A stretch of DNA of 8,744 nt from Prosthecobacter sp. (GCA_025869455.1 JAOZVT010000619.1:1-8744), one strand, 5' to 3'; counted from the stretch's first letter, positions 1-7,772 are shown. Notes: generated by a model not told the origin, from the letters alone. Made by a program: numbers and translations.

Positions 1-2
1 TC

Positions 3-626
3 CTAACTTTAAAGCGTGTGATCCATGAATTGGGTAATCCCGCCGTAACTGCAAAAGACAAGGCGGTGGATCTGTGCTGGCTTTTTCATCTGACGGGGGA
101 CATGCATCAGCCCTGCCACTGCGCGCAGTTGTTCATTCCAGGTAAAATGGAAGAGGGGGATCGTGGTGGCAATCGCATCCTGATCATGGGAATCAAGCGT
201 TCAAATCCAGCCTTGGATGCGGATGTGCTGCACTACTTCTGGGACAGCCTTTGGAATGACACCCAGAATGGGCTTTTGGATATTGAGCAGCGCATTGCCC
301 CCTTGCATGCCGATGCTGCCTTGTGGGAACGAGCACAAGTGTCCGCTCAGAAGTTACAGCCAGATGAATGGCTGGTCGAAGGACACGCGCTGGCGGAGCG
401 CTATGTCTATTCACCAGACCTCCTGAAGCGTCTGGCAAGCGTCAAGCCGCGTCAAAATCCAGGCCAGGGCCGTCCTGAAGAAGTCCTCATGGTGGGCATG
501 TCCACCCTGATGATGGATGCCTACATTCGTGAAGCGCGTTTTGTGTCACGTCAGCAGGTGGTCACTGCTGGAGTTCGATTAGCTGAGGTGATCAAGGCTG
601 TTATTGCTAAGAGTAACGATCTCTAA
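3..626 (+). CDS. S1/P1-type zinc-dependent nuclease, C-terminal part (5' end outside window)
   Basis: The frame is open to the left edge (first full codon at base 3), so this is the 3' part of a gene; the GTG at 18 is not a credible start. Members of the S1/P1 nuclease family hydrolyse single-stranded DNA/RNA using three zinc ions and are normally secreted. Seen here: the motif HLTGDMHQPCH, which supplies the His, Asp (+4) and His (+10) zinc ligands, followed by GDRGGN, then HYFWD, which supplies the last His/Asp pair spaced by four. The C-terminal AGVRLAEVI matches the usual family ending (AGxRLA). The missing N-terminal part should hold the signal peptide, the N-terminal Trp ligand and further His/Asp ligands. 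All ligands expected in this half are intact, so the enzyme looks active. The stop is 92 bases before the next gene on the same strand, which has its own predicted promoter, and I see no clear terminator between them. Confidence 0.9.
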   Translation, partial: LTLKRVIHELGNPAVTAKDKAVDLCWLFHLTGDMHQPCHCAQLFIPGKMEEGDRGGNRILIMGIKRSNPALDADVLHYFWDSLWNDTQNGLLDIEQRIAPLHADAALWERAQVSAQKLQPDEWLVEGHALAERYVYSPDLLKRLASVKPRQNPGQGRPEEVLMVGMSTLMMDAYIREARFVSRQQVVTAGVRLAEVIKAVIAKSNDL

Positions 627-687
627 AATTATCATCATTAGTTAGGCGTGCGGGTGACGTTTTCTTTGCCGAATGCCTTTAGACACT

Positions 688-703
688 TGGAACGACTCTT
701 GCC
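688..703 (+). promoter_or_regulatory. Sigma-54-like -24/-12 promoter element
   Basis: The sequence TGGAACGACTCTTGCC matches 10 of the 12 defined positions of the sigma-54 consensus TGGCACG-N4-TTGCW, with the diagnostic GG-N10-GC spacing (GG at 689-690, GC at 701-702). The start of transcription would be expected around base 714, only about 5 bases before the ATG at 719, giving a nearly leaderless mRNA. In agreement, no Shine-Dalgarno sequence is visible before that ATG. A matching element lies at the same relative place before the second PEP-CTERM gene. Sigma-54 control of PEP-CTERM genes is established in Proteobacteria; its use here is inferred. Confidence 0.55.
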
Positions 704-718
704 TTCATTACTGTCGTC

Positions 719-1483
719 ATGAAAGCATTAGCATCACTTTTGATTGGACTCTTCGTTGTAACATCTGTCCAGGGTGCATCGACCATTACGCAATGGACTT
801 TCAATTCTGGAACTGACAGCTCCACCTCCACGGGCACGCTTACTCCATACATCGGCAGTGGTACGGCAGCGACTATCGGTGGTGTCACGAGTACCTATGC
901 TACTGGCAGTTCCTCGGATACGGATCCTCTTTCGGATGGCAATAGTGCCCTGAATACGGCTACTTTCCAGGCTCAAAGCACGGGTTCTGGGACCGCTGGC
1001 GTTCAGTTTATGGTTTCTACTGCAGGTTTTGAAGACATCATATTAAGCTTTGATCATCGTGCTTCTGGCACGGCCTCACGTTGGGCGCAAGTGGACTACA
1101 CTTTGGATGGTGGCACGAATTGGGTCACTGGTTTTTGGAACAATGCGGGAGGCATTAGCCCTGATAGTAGCTTCTATAATTTCTCTGTCGATCTCTCCTC
1201 GATTGCTGGAGCGGGTGACAATGCCCTCTTTGGTGTGCGAATCGTTTCTATATTCTCACCAAACGCTTTCACTGAAAATGACAACAACTCCTATGGCGCA
1301 GACGCAGCTTATCAGCGATCCAGTGCCACTACGACTGGAAGTGGAACCTACGGTACCTCAGGCACTTGGCGTTTTGATTTAGTCACGTTTTCTGGTTCAG
1401 CGGCGGTTGTGCCCGAGCCAAGTCGAATGCTTCTATTATCCCTTGGCTCCTTTGGGTTCTTGATGCGTCGCCGTCGCGCTTAA
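719..1483 (+). CDS. PEP-CTERM sorting domain protein, beta-rich, secreted
   Basis: This 254-residue protein carries an N-terminal signal peptide (Lys2, hydrophobic core about residues 4-16, likely cleavage near VQG/AS at 19-20). Its C-terminus is a PEP-CTERM signal: VPEPSRM at 231-237, a hydrophobic helix, then Arg4 at 250-253 and a final Ala. Such proteins are exported, cut and anchored or released by an exosortase, usually with exopolysaccharide. The mature part (about 20-230) is rich in Gly, Ser, Thr and Ala, has no cysteine, and contains the phrases TGSGTAGVQF, VSTAGF and SFDHRASGTASRW, which resemble a beta-sandwich domain I associate with PEP-CTERM proteins of Verrucomicrobia and Planctomycetes; its biochemical function is unknown. 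The ATG at 719 is preferred because it gives a complete signal peptide and sits just downstream of a sigma-54-like element. The gene is monocistronic in appearance. Its TAA overlaps the stop of the convergent flavoprotein gene, leaving no room for a dedicated terminator. Confidence 0.88.
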   Translation: MKALASLLIGLFVVTSVQGASTITQWTFNSGTDSSTSTGTLTPYIGSGTAATIGGVTSTYATGSSSDTDPLSDGNSALNTATFQAQSTGSGTAGVQFMVSTAGFEDIILSFDHRASGTASRWAQVDYTLDGGTNWVTGFWNNAGGISPDSSFYNFSVDLSSIAGAGDNALFGVRIVSIFSPNAFTENDNNSYGADAAYQRSSATTTGSGTYGTSGTWRFDLVTFSGSAAVVPEPSRMLLLSLGSFGFLMRRRRA

Positions 1484-2982
1484 TTTGTCGCCAGTTGTTC
1501 AGCGCATTCTTCCGCCGGGTAGGTCCATATTTCACTCAGGGTCGGGTGATAATGAGGGATGGCCAAGAAATCCTGAACACGGCTGCGGTAATGCATTGCC
1601 ACCACCACTTCGTGGATCAAATCAGTGGCATGAGGTCCTACACACAGAGCTCCTAAAATCTCTCCCGTCTTCTGATGGGCAATCATTTTCACGAAGCCTT
1701 CGGTCTCGCCCATGCACATGGATTTGCCATGGTCATTGAAAGGATAGCTGGCGGTCACAAAAGGAGTGCCAGCTTTCTTTAATTCCTCTTCACCAGCGCC
1801 TACGGCGGCGACTTGCGGGTGTGAAAAGACACCGAACAGCAGCAGCCGATAATCCACCATTTCATCCACAGCTTGGCCTTGGATCAAACGGTGTGCATTG
1901 CGTGCCGCGACCTCGCCTTGTTGGATGGCTACATGTACGACATCCAGTGGACTGCAAACGTCACCTGCCGCAAAAATGTGTGGTTGGGTGCTTTGCATTG
2001 TCGGCTGAATGGCGATTTTCTTTTTGGTTAGGCTGACGTTGGCAGCCTCCAGATTCAGTCCATCCGTGGCAGGGCCGCGTCCCATGGCCACCAGGATTTG
2101 ATCCACGGTGACGCTGCATTCCTTTTCACCGTGACGGTATTCAATGTGCTTCCTTCCATTGACCGTGCTGACCCGGTGAATATTGGTTCCCAGATGGCAC
2201 GTGATGCCGCGCTGGGTGTAGGCTTCTTCAATCACTTGGCTGGATTCTGGGTCTAGCCCCGTGAGAAACTGCTGGCTGCGCTGAATGAGCGTCACTTTTC
2301 GATCCATCCCATCCAAATAATGGGCCATTTCTAGGGCGATGGCCCCACCGCCCAGAACCGCGAAGGTTTCTGGCAAGTTATCCGTGTCTAAGATATCATC
2401 GCTGGTCCAGTAGCCAGCTTCAGCCAGCCCTGGAAGAGGGGGAACATTCGCCACCGATCCCGTGGCAACACAAAAGGTTTTTCCTTTGACCTGAAAGGAG
2501 GCGGAGCCATCGCGAGGGACCACCTCCAGCGTATGAGAATCGATGAAGGATGCATAGCCTCGATAGAGCGTGAACCGTCCGTCTTCGAGTTGCTGTTGAC
2601 GATAGCTGGCGAAATCGGCAATCAGCGTACGCTTCCGATCCCGGATCGCCCGAATGTCGGCTCCTTGCGATTGGGCTTTCAGGCCAAACTCGCTGGCGCG
2701 TCGAATGCTGAGATTCCGGTCTGCGGATTCGATCAAGGTTTTGCTGGGCATGCATCCGCGCAGGATGCAACGGCCAGCTAGTTCTTCCGCGCCATCCACC
2801 ACCGCTACGCTCAGTCCGAGGGCATGCGCGGTGCGGGCTGCCGCATAGCCACCACTGCCTCCACCGATGACGATGAAATCAAAATGATGTGATTGAGATG
2901 GATCGGAACTCATGTTTTTACGCTGGCTGAATGGGGCGTACTTTGCACCCAAAATTTCATCTTCATCTAATCCTGTGCTCAT
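1480..2982 (-). CDS. FAD-dependent pyridine nucleotide-disulfide oxidoreductase (MerA/Lpd/glutathione-reductase-like)
   Basis: This 500-residue cytoplasmic flavoprotein is a class I disulfide reductase. Domains in order: an FAD-binding GGGSGG at 40-45; the redox-active pair Cys72/Cys77 in GRCILRGCMPSK (C-x4-C followed by PSK); ATG at 173-175; NAD(P)-binding GGGAIALE at 211-218; a second FAD motif FAAGDV at 337-342; and a C-terminal dimerisation domain with HYHPTLSE, giving the His479/Glu484 active-site pair. After the second NAD(P) strand comes IQRSQ (233-237) with an Arg where NAD-specific enzymes carry a Glu, which suggests NADPH use (inference). It resembles mercuric reductase in that segment but lacks the N-terminal heavy-metal domain and the C-terminal vicinal Cys pair (only Cys493), so Hg(II) reduction is not supported. 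It is also not beside 2-oxoacid dehydrogenase genes. The substrate is unknown. The start at 2982 is favoured by GAAGG nine bases upstream; an alternative ATG at codon 24 (base 2913) has no such site. Confidence 0.88.
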   Translation of the reverse strand: MSTGLDEDEILGAKYAPFSQRKNMSSDPSQSHHFDFIVIGGGSGGYAAARTAHALGLSVAVVDGAEELAGRCILRGCMPSKTLIESADRNLSIRRASEFGLKAQSQGADIRAIRDRKRTLIADFASYRQQQLEDGRFTLYRGYASFIDSHTLEVVPRDGSASFQVKGKTFCVATGSVANVPPLPGLAEAGYWTSDDILDTDNLPETFAVLGGGAIALEMAHYLDGMDRKVTLIQRSQQFLTGLDPESSQVIEEAYTQRGITCHLGTNIHRVSTVNGRKHIEYRHGEKECSVTVDQILVAMGRGPATDGLNLEAANVSLTKKKIAIQPTMQSTQPHIFAAGDVCSPLDVVHVAIQQGEVAARNAHRLIQGQAVDEMVDYRLLLFGVFSHPQVAAVGAGEEELKKAGTPFVTASYPFNDHGKSMCMGETEGFVKMIAHQKTGEILGALCVGPHATDLIHEVVVAMHYRSRVQDFLAIPHYHPTLSEIWTYPAEECAEQLATN

Positions 2983-2991
2983 TTAGAAAAG

Positions 2992-2996
2992 CCTTC
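2992..2996 (-). promoter_or_regulatory. Ribosome binding site deciding the flavoprotein start
   Basis: Read on the minus strand, GAAGG ends nine bases before the ATG at 2982. The later in-frame ATG at 2913 is preceded by CAGCCAGCGTAAAAAC, without any purine-rich site. This supports the longer protein with its polar 23-residue N-terminal extension before the conserved core. Confidence 0.5.
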
Positions 2997-3026
2997 AGCA
3001 GGGTTATTTCTGCCATACGCAGGTGT

Positions 3027-3036
3027 TTCCATGGAA
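3027..3036. repeat. 10-bp palindrome between divergent genes (possible operator)
   Basis: TTCCATGGAA is a perfect palindrome, roughly a third of the way across the 142-base gap between the divergent flavoprotein and DUF4175 genes. Such a place is typical of an operator serving two divergent promoters, but ten bases alone is weak evidence and no regulator is encoded nearby. No convincing -35/-10 pair could be assigned; TAGAAT at 3066-3071 is the best -10-like hexamer on the plus strand and lacks a good -35. Confidence 0.2.
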
Positions 3037-3124
3037 TCCCTGTATTCGCGGAGTGAAAAACCAGTTAGAATGACAAGTCGAAAAACTCGTCTTTGACCGG
3101 CGTTTACAGCATCTCACCTTTTTA

Positions 3125-6100
3125 ATGAATCCCTCTCTCCGTCCAGCTACTGCTCAGGTGCTTCAGGCTTTTCGCATGCGTCGCCAGCGCTTGCTTTGGT
3201 ATCGGGCTCTATTATGCCTCCTCCTGGTAGCTCTAGGTACCTGGACGCTGATTGCCTTGCTGGATCGCGCATGGTTCATGCCTGAGGTGTTACGTCCCTG
3301 GCTGAGTTTGCTGGGTTATGGTGCCGCTGCCTACTTGGCTTGGCGTGTGGCCCTTCAGCATTTGGCGCGGAGTCGGGATGTCATAAGCACGGCGCGTTTG
3401 GTGGAGAGTGTCTCACCTGAACTGCGTGAGCGTCTCTTGGCCGCCGTGGAGCTTTCTGAAGGGCAGAGGAATGATTCACAGGAGTTTCGTGCCCAGCTTC
3501 AGGATGAGGTGGCTGCTCAGGTGGAAAAGCTAGACTTAGCGGCCATTTTGCCCATGCGTTCCTTGAAGCCTTGGTTGTTAGGTCTCGGAGGGGCTGTCGC
3601 CCTGATTTTGGGCCTGAGTTGCATTCCCTCGTTGCACTTGCCTGGTTTCATGGCGCGCGCGGCCATTCCTTTTGCCAATCTTTCGCGACCATCCAGCGTG
3701 AAGATCGCCATTGTGGAGCCAAAGCCTGCCAACACGTTGGTGCCGTTCGCTTCAGAGCTAGAGATCGTGGCGGAAATCACCGGGCCAGAGCCAAAATCGG
3801 TCATTCTTGAATCCGAAGCCTCAGGCAGTAAGCCGCGTCGTACAGAGCTAGTCCGCAGCCACGATGTGCATTACGCGGGGATCGTCTCCATCGGTCAGGG
3901 CGATGTTAAGTATCGAGTCCTAGCGGGAGATGCCATTTCACCCTGGTACACGCTTTCTGCTCGGGCGCGGCCACGAGTGCTGGAGTTTGTGAAAACGGTA
4001 TTGCCTCCAGCTTACACAGGCTTGCCTGAAACCACGCTGACGGAGGAACAAGGGGATGTTGAAGCCTTAGAAGGCAGCACCGTGAAGTTGCATCTGAAGC
4101 CTAACCAGAAGATTGCTAAATCAGATTTGCTCATTGATCCCGACCACGCAGATCATCCCGAAGCTCTGCCTATGACGGTGGCAGAAGATGGGAGCCTCTT
4201 GGGGGAGATGATCATCAAACCTGAAAACGAATCTTGGCGCAGTGCTTTAACGGCAGAGGAAACGCAATTCACCAATGAAGAAAGCTCCCCTTGGCAGATC
4301 ATCAGCATTCCCGATCTGCCTCCCGTTGCCCAGATTTTGGAGCCACAAGAACAACTCTCCCAAATGCCTGATGAGACAGTGCGGGTGCAGGGCATCGCCA
4401 GTGATGATGTCGGGCTAGCTTCCATCCAAATGGCCTATGCGGTGAATGGGGCCGATTGGCTGCAGCGGGAGATTTTGAGCAAGCCGGGAAAAGAAGCAGA
4501 GGCTCAGACAACACTGCCATTGTCTCCGCTCCAAGTTAAACCTGGAGATGCGGTTTTGATCAAGCTGGTCGCAATCGATTTAAAAGGCCAGTCAGCAGAA
4601 TCCCCAGCCGTCCGCGTCATCATTTTGGAGCAAACCGTGGATCCGCAGCAGCGCCAGTGGGCACAGGACATGAGCCGCCTCGCTCAACAGGCCACGAATC
4701 TCTCAGAACAGACCCGTGAGATGCGCAAAGTCGTGGATAAGGTGCAAAAATCCAAACGCAAAGCTCCCAATGAAGCGCCGGAGTCCACCCTGGCGCGGGC
4801 GCAAACAGAGTTGCAGCAAGTGTCGGATCGGGCTGAGGATCTATGGAACCAGCTCAAACAGGCTGCTCAATCTGCGCCTAACCATTTGGATAGTTTAGAG
4901 GTGCAACTGCTCGGGGAACGCGTAGCGCACATGAGGAATGATTCATTGGCGCAGATGAAAAAACTGACGGCTCAGGATGTCGAGAGCACGGACGGTCTGC
5001 GTAAAGCCGCCAGCGAAGCAGGCTCAGATGCCGAAGCCATTGCCCAAGCTGCGCGCGCTTTTGCTACGGAAGACAATGCCAAGATCGTAGCACAGGCGGC
5101 CCAGCAGCTTAGCCGCCAAGAAGCCTTACTGACAGAGCAGTCGCTTAATGCCAATCGTGACAGCACTCAACGCCCCAAATGGCAGGAACAGCAGCGTGCC
5201 GCCATTGCTGCCAGCGAAGCGTTGCGCCAAGAGATGGAATCCCTCAAGCCCGTGCTGGAAGGGGGCCAAGAAAAGCAGGTCGAAGACATGCGTAAACAGC
5301 TCGCTGAGACGGCGGGTGATCTTGCTGCCAGTCTTGATAAACCAGATCAGAATAAGAGCCCTGAGCATCTTTATGGTGCGGCGGATAATCATCGTCAGCG
5401 CCTCAGTCGTGCGGCAGATGCTATGCGTAACATAGCGGAAAATGCTGGCAATAAAGCTAACCAATTGCGTGAAAAATTAGCCAAACAAGAGAACCCTGCC
5501 ATCATCGCGATCAACGAGGCTCAGTCGGCTCTAGCTCAAGCAGCAGCGGAGGCAAAAGACCCTAAACGCAAGACGAAGCTGGATAAAGAAAATCAAACGG
5601 CCAGCCAGCGTGCAGAGAAAGAGTTAGCGCAGGCGGCCAAACAATTGGAAGACCAAGCCGTGCTTCGTGAGCAGAACGTCCGGACCAATACGGAAGCTGC
5701 CTTGGACATGAACCGCACCAGTCGCGCTGCGGGGCAGCTGGCACGTGAAGTGTCAGCCGCTTCTCAAGATCATGCCTCCATCAGCGCGGTTCAGGAAAAA
5801 GCGGTGCAGTTGACACAACTCGCACGCACCCTTGAGGCGAATGCCATGACTCAAACAGCCGTGGAGGCGATTGCCGAAGCGGCAGCAAATCCGGACCCAA
5901 GTTCAAATTCCAGCCCCACTCAGGCTACCGATCAAGCGCGTGCGGCTAGCGAGGCCTTACGCCAAGTCCCGGACATGCTCCGCCGTTTAAAGACTCCAGA
6001 TCAGCCGTTGGCCAATGCGGCCCAGCAAGCTTCAGATGCCAGTCGCCAAGCCGCCGATCAGCTCCAGGGGTTGGCTCGCCAGTCCGTTCAGCAGCCTAAC

Positions 6101-7687
6101 CAAGTGTTGAATACGGATTCCGCCGAGAAGGCCGTGGCCGAAGCGGAACAAAAGATAGCTCAAGTCTCCCAGCAGCTCGCTACGCAAACTGCCGCTGCAC
6201 GTGAAACCTTGGCCCAGCTCACTCCCGATGTGAGTGACATGATGAAAGCTGTGGCTCAAGATCTCAAGCAAACGCAGCAGGCTACCCAAGACGCTGCTGC
6301 TGCGGCTGAGGCCAATAAACCTGTCGCCGAAGTCGGTCAGAAAGCGCAGGGTCTGCAAGGAGAAGCGGCTGAAAACGCCGAGCAGATGGAATCCCTCCAG
6401 GCGGCGCTTCGTCAAGAAGCCAACGGGGCCAATCTCCAGGAGGCGGATCAGCGCCAGATGGCCCGTATGGCAGATGTGGCCCTGGCCCAAATGCAGCAGA
6501 AGACCCCGCAGATCGCTCAAAATTTGAAGCAGGCGGCGCAGGCTCAACAGAGCCAGCCGCAGGCCCAGAATCTGAATCAGGCTGCCGAAGCACAGCGGCA
6601 GACAGCGCAGGCTTTGGATCAATTGGCCGAGAACATGGCCAAGGCTGAAGATGGCCAACCTCTGAGCGAACAAGAGCTCGCCGCCATGCAAAACATGGAG
6701 CAGGAACTCGGTGTGCAGGAGTCTTTGGAAGATGCTTACAAGCGCGCCCAGGAGCTTGCTGAAATGGCCCAAGATGCCAGTCAAAATCCAGCCGCCGTTT
6801 TGGCGGAATTGGAAAAGGAATTGCCCAAGAATCCGGCCATGCAAAAATCTTTGGCCGAGCTTTCCAAGCAAGCCGCTCAATCTAGTGAGCAAGCCGTCGC
6901 GACCGAATCCCAGCAGCCTAGCAACATCGGCATTGCCACAGAGCAAGCCGCGCATGATCTCGCCCGCGTGGCACGTCATCAACAGCGGTTAGGCCAGCAG
7001 GAAGCCGCCCAACAAACCGCCCAGGCCAGCAACCAACTCCAGCAGCAAGCTCAGGCCGCGAAAGGCCAGCCTGGACAACCGCAGAAATCAGTGGGACCTG
7101 AAGCCCAGAACCTTGCCGCTCAAGCCGCTAAGGCGGCTGAAACGACAGCCTCAGCCACGCCCCCCGCCAATTCGGCCAATCCTTTCCAGGACATCCAAGG
7201 TGCGCTTTTGGCCCAAGCCCTGGATCAGTTAGACCAAACCCTCAATCCCATGCAGGGACAATCCGGTGAGCAGCAGCAATCTCAGTCTGGCCAGCAGCAA
7301 CAACAGCAAAGTGGCCAACAGCAGCAGAAAGCTCAGCAAAGCTTGTCGGATGCCCAGCAGAGCCAGCAGCAGTCCATGGCAGATCAGCGCAATCAGGGGC
7401 AGACTCCAGGCTCAAAGCAGGCGGGGCAGCAACAAGCCCAAAATCAAAACAAGCCTAACCAAAATGATCCCACTCAGCCATCGGATAGCGAGGGTGGCAA
7501 TCAGTCCATGAAAGTCGTGGATGGTGTCTTAGGCGCTGAAATGATCCTGGTGGATGGCGACTGGGGCCACCTCCCCAGTAAGATGGCTGCTGATCTCAGC
7601 GAAGCCACTCGCAGCGAAGCCGCTCCTGAATATCGTGCGGCCATCGAAAGCTACTACAAAGCCATCGCCACGAAGGCGAAGAGGTAG
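3125..7687 (+). CDS. Giant DUF4175-like membrane-anchored protein with Ala/Gln-rich helical region
   Basis: This 1520-residue protein has unknown biochemical function. Order of parts: Arg-rich N-terminus; membrane segments about 24-46, 57-76 and 148-168; a beta-rich part (about 190-510) with LPPAYTGLPE near 292 and SDDVGLASIQMAY near 425, both typical of DUF4175 proteins; a very long Ala/Gln/Glu-rich helical, probably coiled-coil part (about 510-1340); a Gln/Ser/Gly linker (about 1378-1460) with three tandem octapeptides; and a C-terminal cap (1462-1520) with GDWGHLP and PEYRAAIESYYKAIA, a conserved ending in planctomycete/verrucomicrobial relatives. By the positive-inside rule, about 1350 residues lie in the periplasm. 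Only two cysteines exist (31 and 166), both in membrane segments. Relatives usually sit with MoxR ATPase, DUF58 and BatA-type genes; none is adjacent here. The ATG has no Shine-Dalgarno sequence (TCACCTTTTTA precedes it). A structural envelope role is a guess only. Start and frame are secure; the family call is from recognised motifs, not a search. Confidence 0.85.
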   Translation: MNPSLRPATAQVLQAFRMRRQRLLWYRALLCLLLVALGTWTLIALLDRAWFMPEVLRPWLSLLGYGAAAYLAWRVALQHLARSRDVISTARLVESVSPELRERLLAAVELSEGQRNDSQEFRAQLQDEVAAQVEKLDLAAILPMRSLKPWLLGLGGAVALILGLSCIPSLHLPGFMARAAIPFANLSRPSSVKIAIVEPKPANTLVPFASELEIVAEITGPEPKSVILESEASGSKPRRTELVRSHDVHYAGIVSIGQGDVKYRVLAGDAISPWYTLSARARPRVLEFVKTVLPPAYTGLPETTLTEEQGDVEALEGSTVKLHLKPNQKIAKSDLLIDPDHADHPEALPMTVAEDGSLLGEMIIKPENESWRSALTAEETQFTNEESSPWQIISIPDLPPVAQILEPQEQLSQMPDETVRVQGIASDDVGLASIQMAYAVNGADWLQREILSKPGKEAEAQTTLPLSPLQVKPGDAVLIKLVAIDLKGQSAESPAVRVIILEQTVDPQQRQWAQDMSRLAQQATNLSEQTREMRKVVDKVQKSKRKAPNEAPESTLARAQTELQQVSDRAEDLWNQLKQAAQSAPNHLDSLEVQLLGERVAHMRNDSLAQMKKLTAQDVESTDGLRKAASEAGSDAEAIAQAARAFATEDNAKIVAQAAQQLSRQEALLTEQSLNANRDSTQRPKWQEQQRAAIAASEALRQEMESLKPVLEGGQEKQVEDMRKQLAETAGDLAASLDKPDQNKSPEHLYGAADNHRQRLSRAADAMRNIAENAGNKANQLREKLAKQENPAIIAINEAQSALAQAAAEAKDPKRKTKLDKENQTASQRAEKELAQAAKQLEDQAVLREQNVRTNTEAALDMNRTSRAAGQLAREVSAASQDHASISAVQEKAVQLTQLARTLEANAMTQTAVEAIAEAAANPDPSSNSSPTQATDQARAASEALRQVPDMLRRLKTPDQPLANAAQQASDASRQAADQLQGLARQSVQQPNQVLNTDSAEKAVAEAEQKIAQVSQQLATQTAAARETLAQLTPDVSDMMKAVAQDLKQTQQATQDAAAAAEANKPVAEVGQKAQGLQGEAAENAEQMESLQAALRQEANGANLQEADQRQMARMADVALAQMQQKTPQIAQNLKQAAQAQQSQPQAQNLNQAAEAQRQTAQALDQLAENMAKAEDGQPLSEQELAAMQNMEQELGVQESLEDAYKRAQELAEMAQDASQNPAAVLAELEKELPKNPAMQKSLAELSKQAAQSSEQAVATESQQPSNIGIATEQAAHDLARVARHQQRLGQQEAAQQTAQASNQLQQQAQAAKGQPGQPQKSVGPEAQNLAAQAAKAAETTASATPPANSANPFQDIQGALLAQALDQLDQTLNPMQGQSGEQQQSQSGQQQQQQSGQQQQKAQQSLSDAQQSQQQSMADQRNQGQTPGSKQAGQQQAQNQNKPNQNDPTQPSDSEGGNQSMKVVDGVLGAEMILVDGDWGHLPSKMAADLSEATRSEAAPEYRAAIESYYKAIATKAKR
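7259..7330 (+). repeat. Three tandem 24-bp repeats coding Gln-rich octapeptides
   Basis: Residues 1379-1402 of the DUF4175-like protein are three consecutive octapeptides of pattern QSGxQQQx. The DNA units have diverged: the serine codons are TCC, TCT and AGT, and the glutamines mix CAG with CAA. The repeat is therefore better conserved as protein than as DNA, which argues for an old duplication kept by selection, or compositional convergence, rather than recent slippage. Confidence 0.8.
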
Positions 7688-7695
7688 TGTGTGAA

Positions 7696-7735
7696 GCCAG
7701 TCAAAGCGTGGACTCTTGGCGCGTCAATGACTGGC
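7696..7735. repeat. 8-bp inverted repeat with 24-base loop downstream of the DUF4175 gene
   Basis: GCCAGTCA (7696-7703) and TGACTGGC (7728-7735) are perfect inverted repeats starting 8 bases after the stop at 7687. The right arm can instead pair with the following CAGTC (7738-7742) through GACTG (7729-7733) with a 4-base loop, so two RNA folds exclude each other. It could be a protein-binding site, an mRNA 3'-end structure, or chance. Confidence 0.4.
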
Positions 7736-7742
7736 CTCAGTC

Positions 7743-7772
7743 GTGGGTTTTGAGACAGTGCTCAAAACCCGC
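7743..7772. terminator. Strong 10-bp perfect hairpin, possible terminator lacking a T-tract
   Basis: GGGTTTTGAG (7745-7754) pairs perfectly with CTCAAAACCC (7761-7770) around the loop ACAGTG, and the stem can be lengthened by one G-T and one G-C pair. It lies 55 bases after the stop of the 1520-codon gene, a plausible place for a 3' end. No T-run follows on either strand, so it is not a classical intrinsic terminator; it may protect the 3' end or act with Rho. Confidence 0.4.

Noticed and set aside
552..570. Interrupted inverted repeat CAGCA-N9-TGCTG including GGTCAC, upstream of the first PEP-CTERM promoter
   Set aside because: It lies within the conserved C-terminal coding part of the nuclease, so codon constraint explains it; it shares only seven bases (GTGACCA reversed) with the repeats near 7800.
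627..687. Possible terminator after the nuclease gene ending in TTTTCTTT
   Set aside because: No stem longer than three or four base pairs can be drawn before the T-rich stretch.
1476..1505. GCGCT/AGCGC hairpin at the convergent gene junction
   Set aside because: Only five base pairs with a 20-base loop, and both arms are coding; too weak for a terminator.
3093..3098. TTGACC as a -35 box for the giant gene
   Set aside because: A -10 at normal spacing would overlap the start codon and the bases there do not resemble TATAAT.
6032..6982. Long open frame of about 316 codons on the minus strand inside the giant gene
   Set aside because: Its Leu/Gly-rich product is what results from reading CAG/GCC-rich Gln/Ala codons backwards; it has no ribosome site or recognisable domain, and the plus-strand gene is secure.
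7262..7380. CAG microsatellite or phase-variable repeat
   Set aside because: CAG and CAA are mixed with Ser/Gly codons, with no long pure run able to slip.
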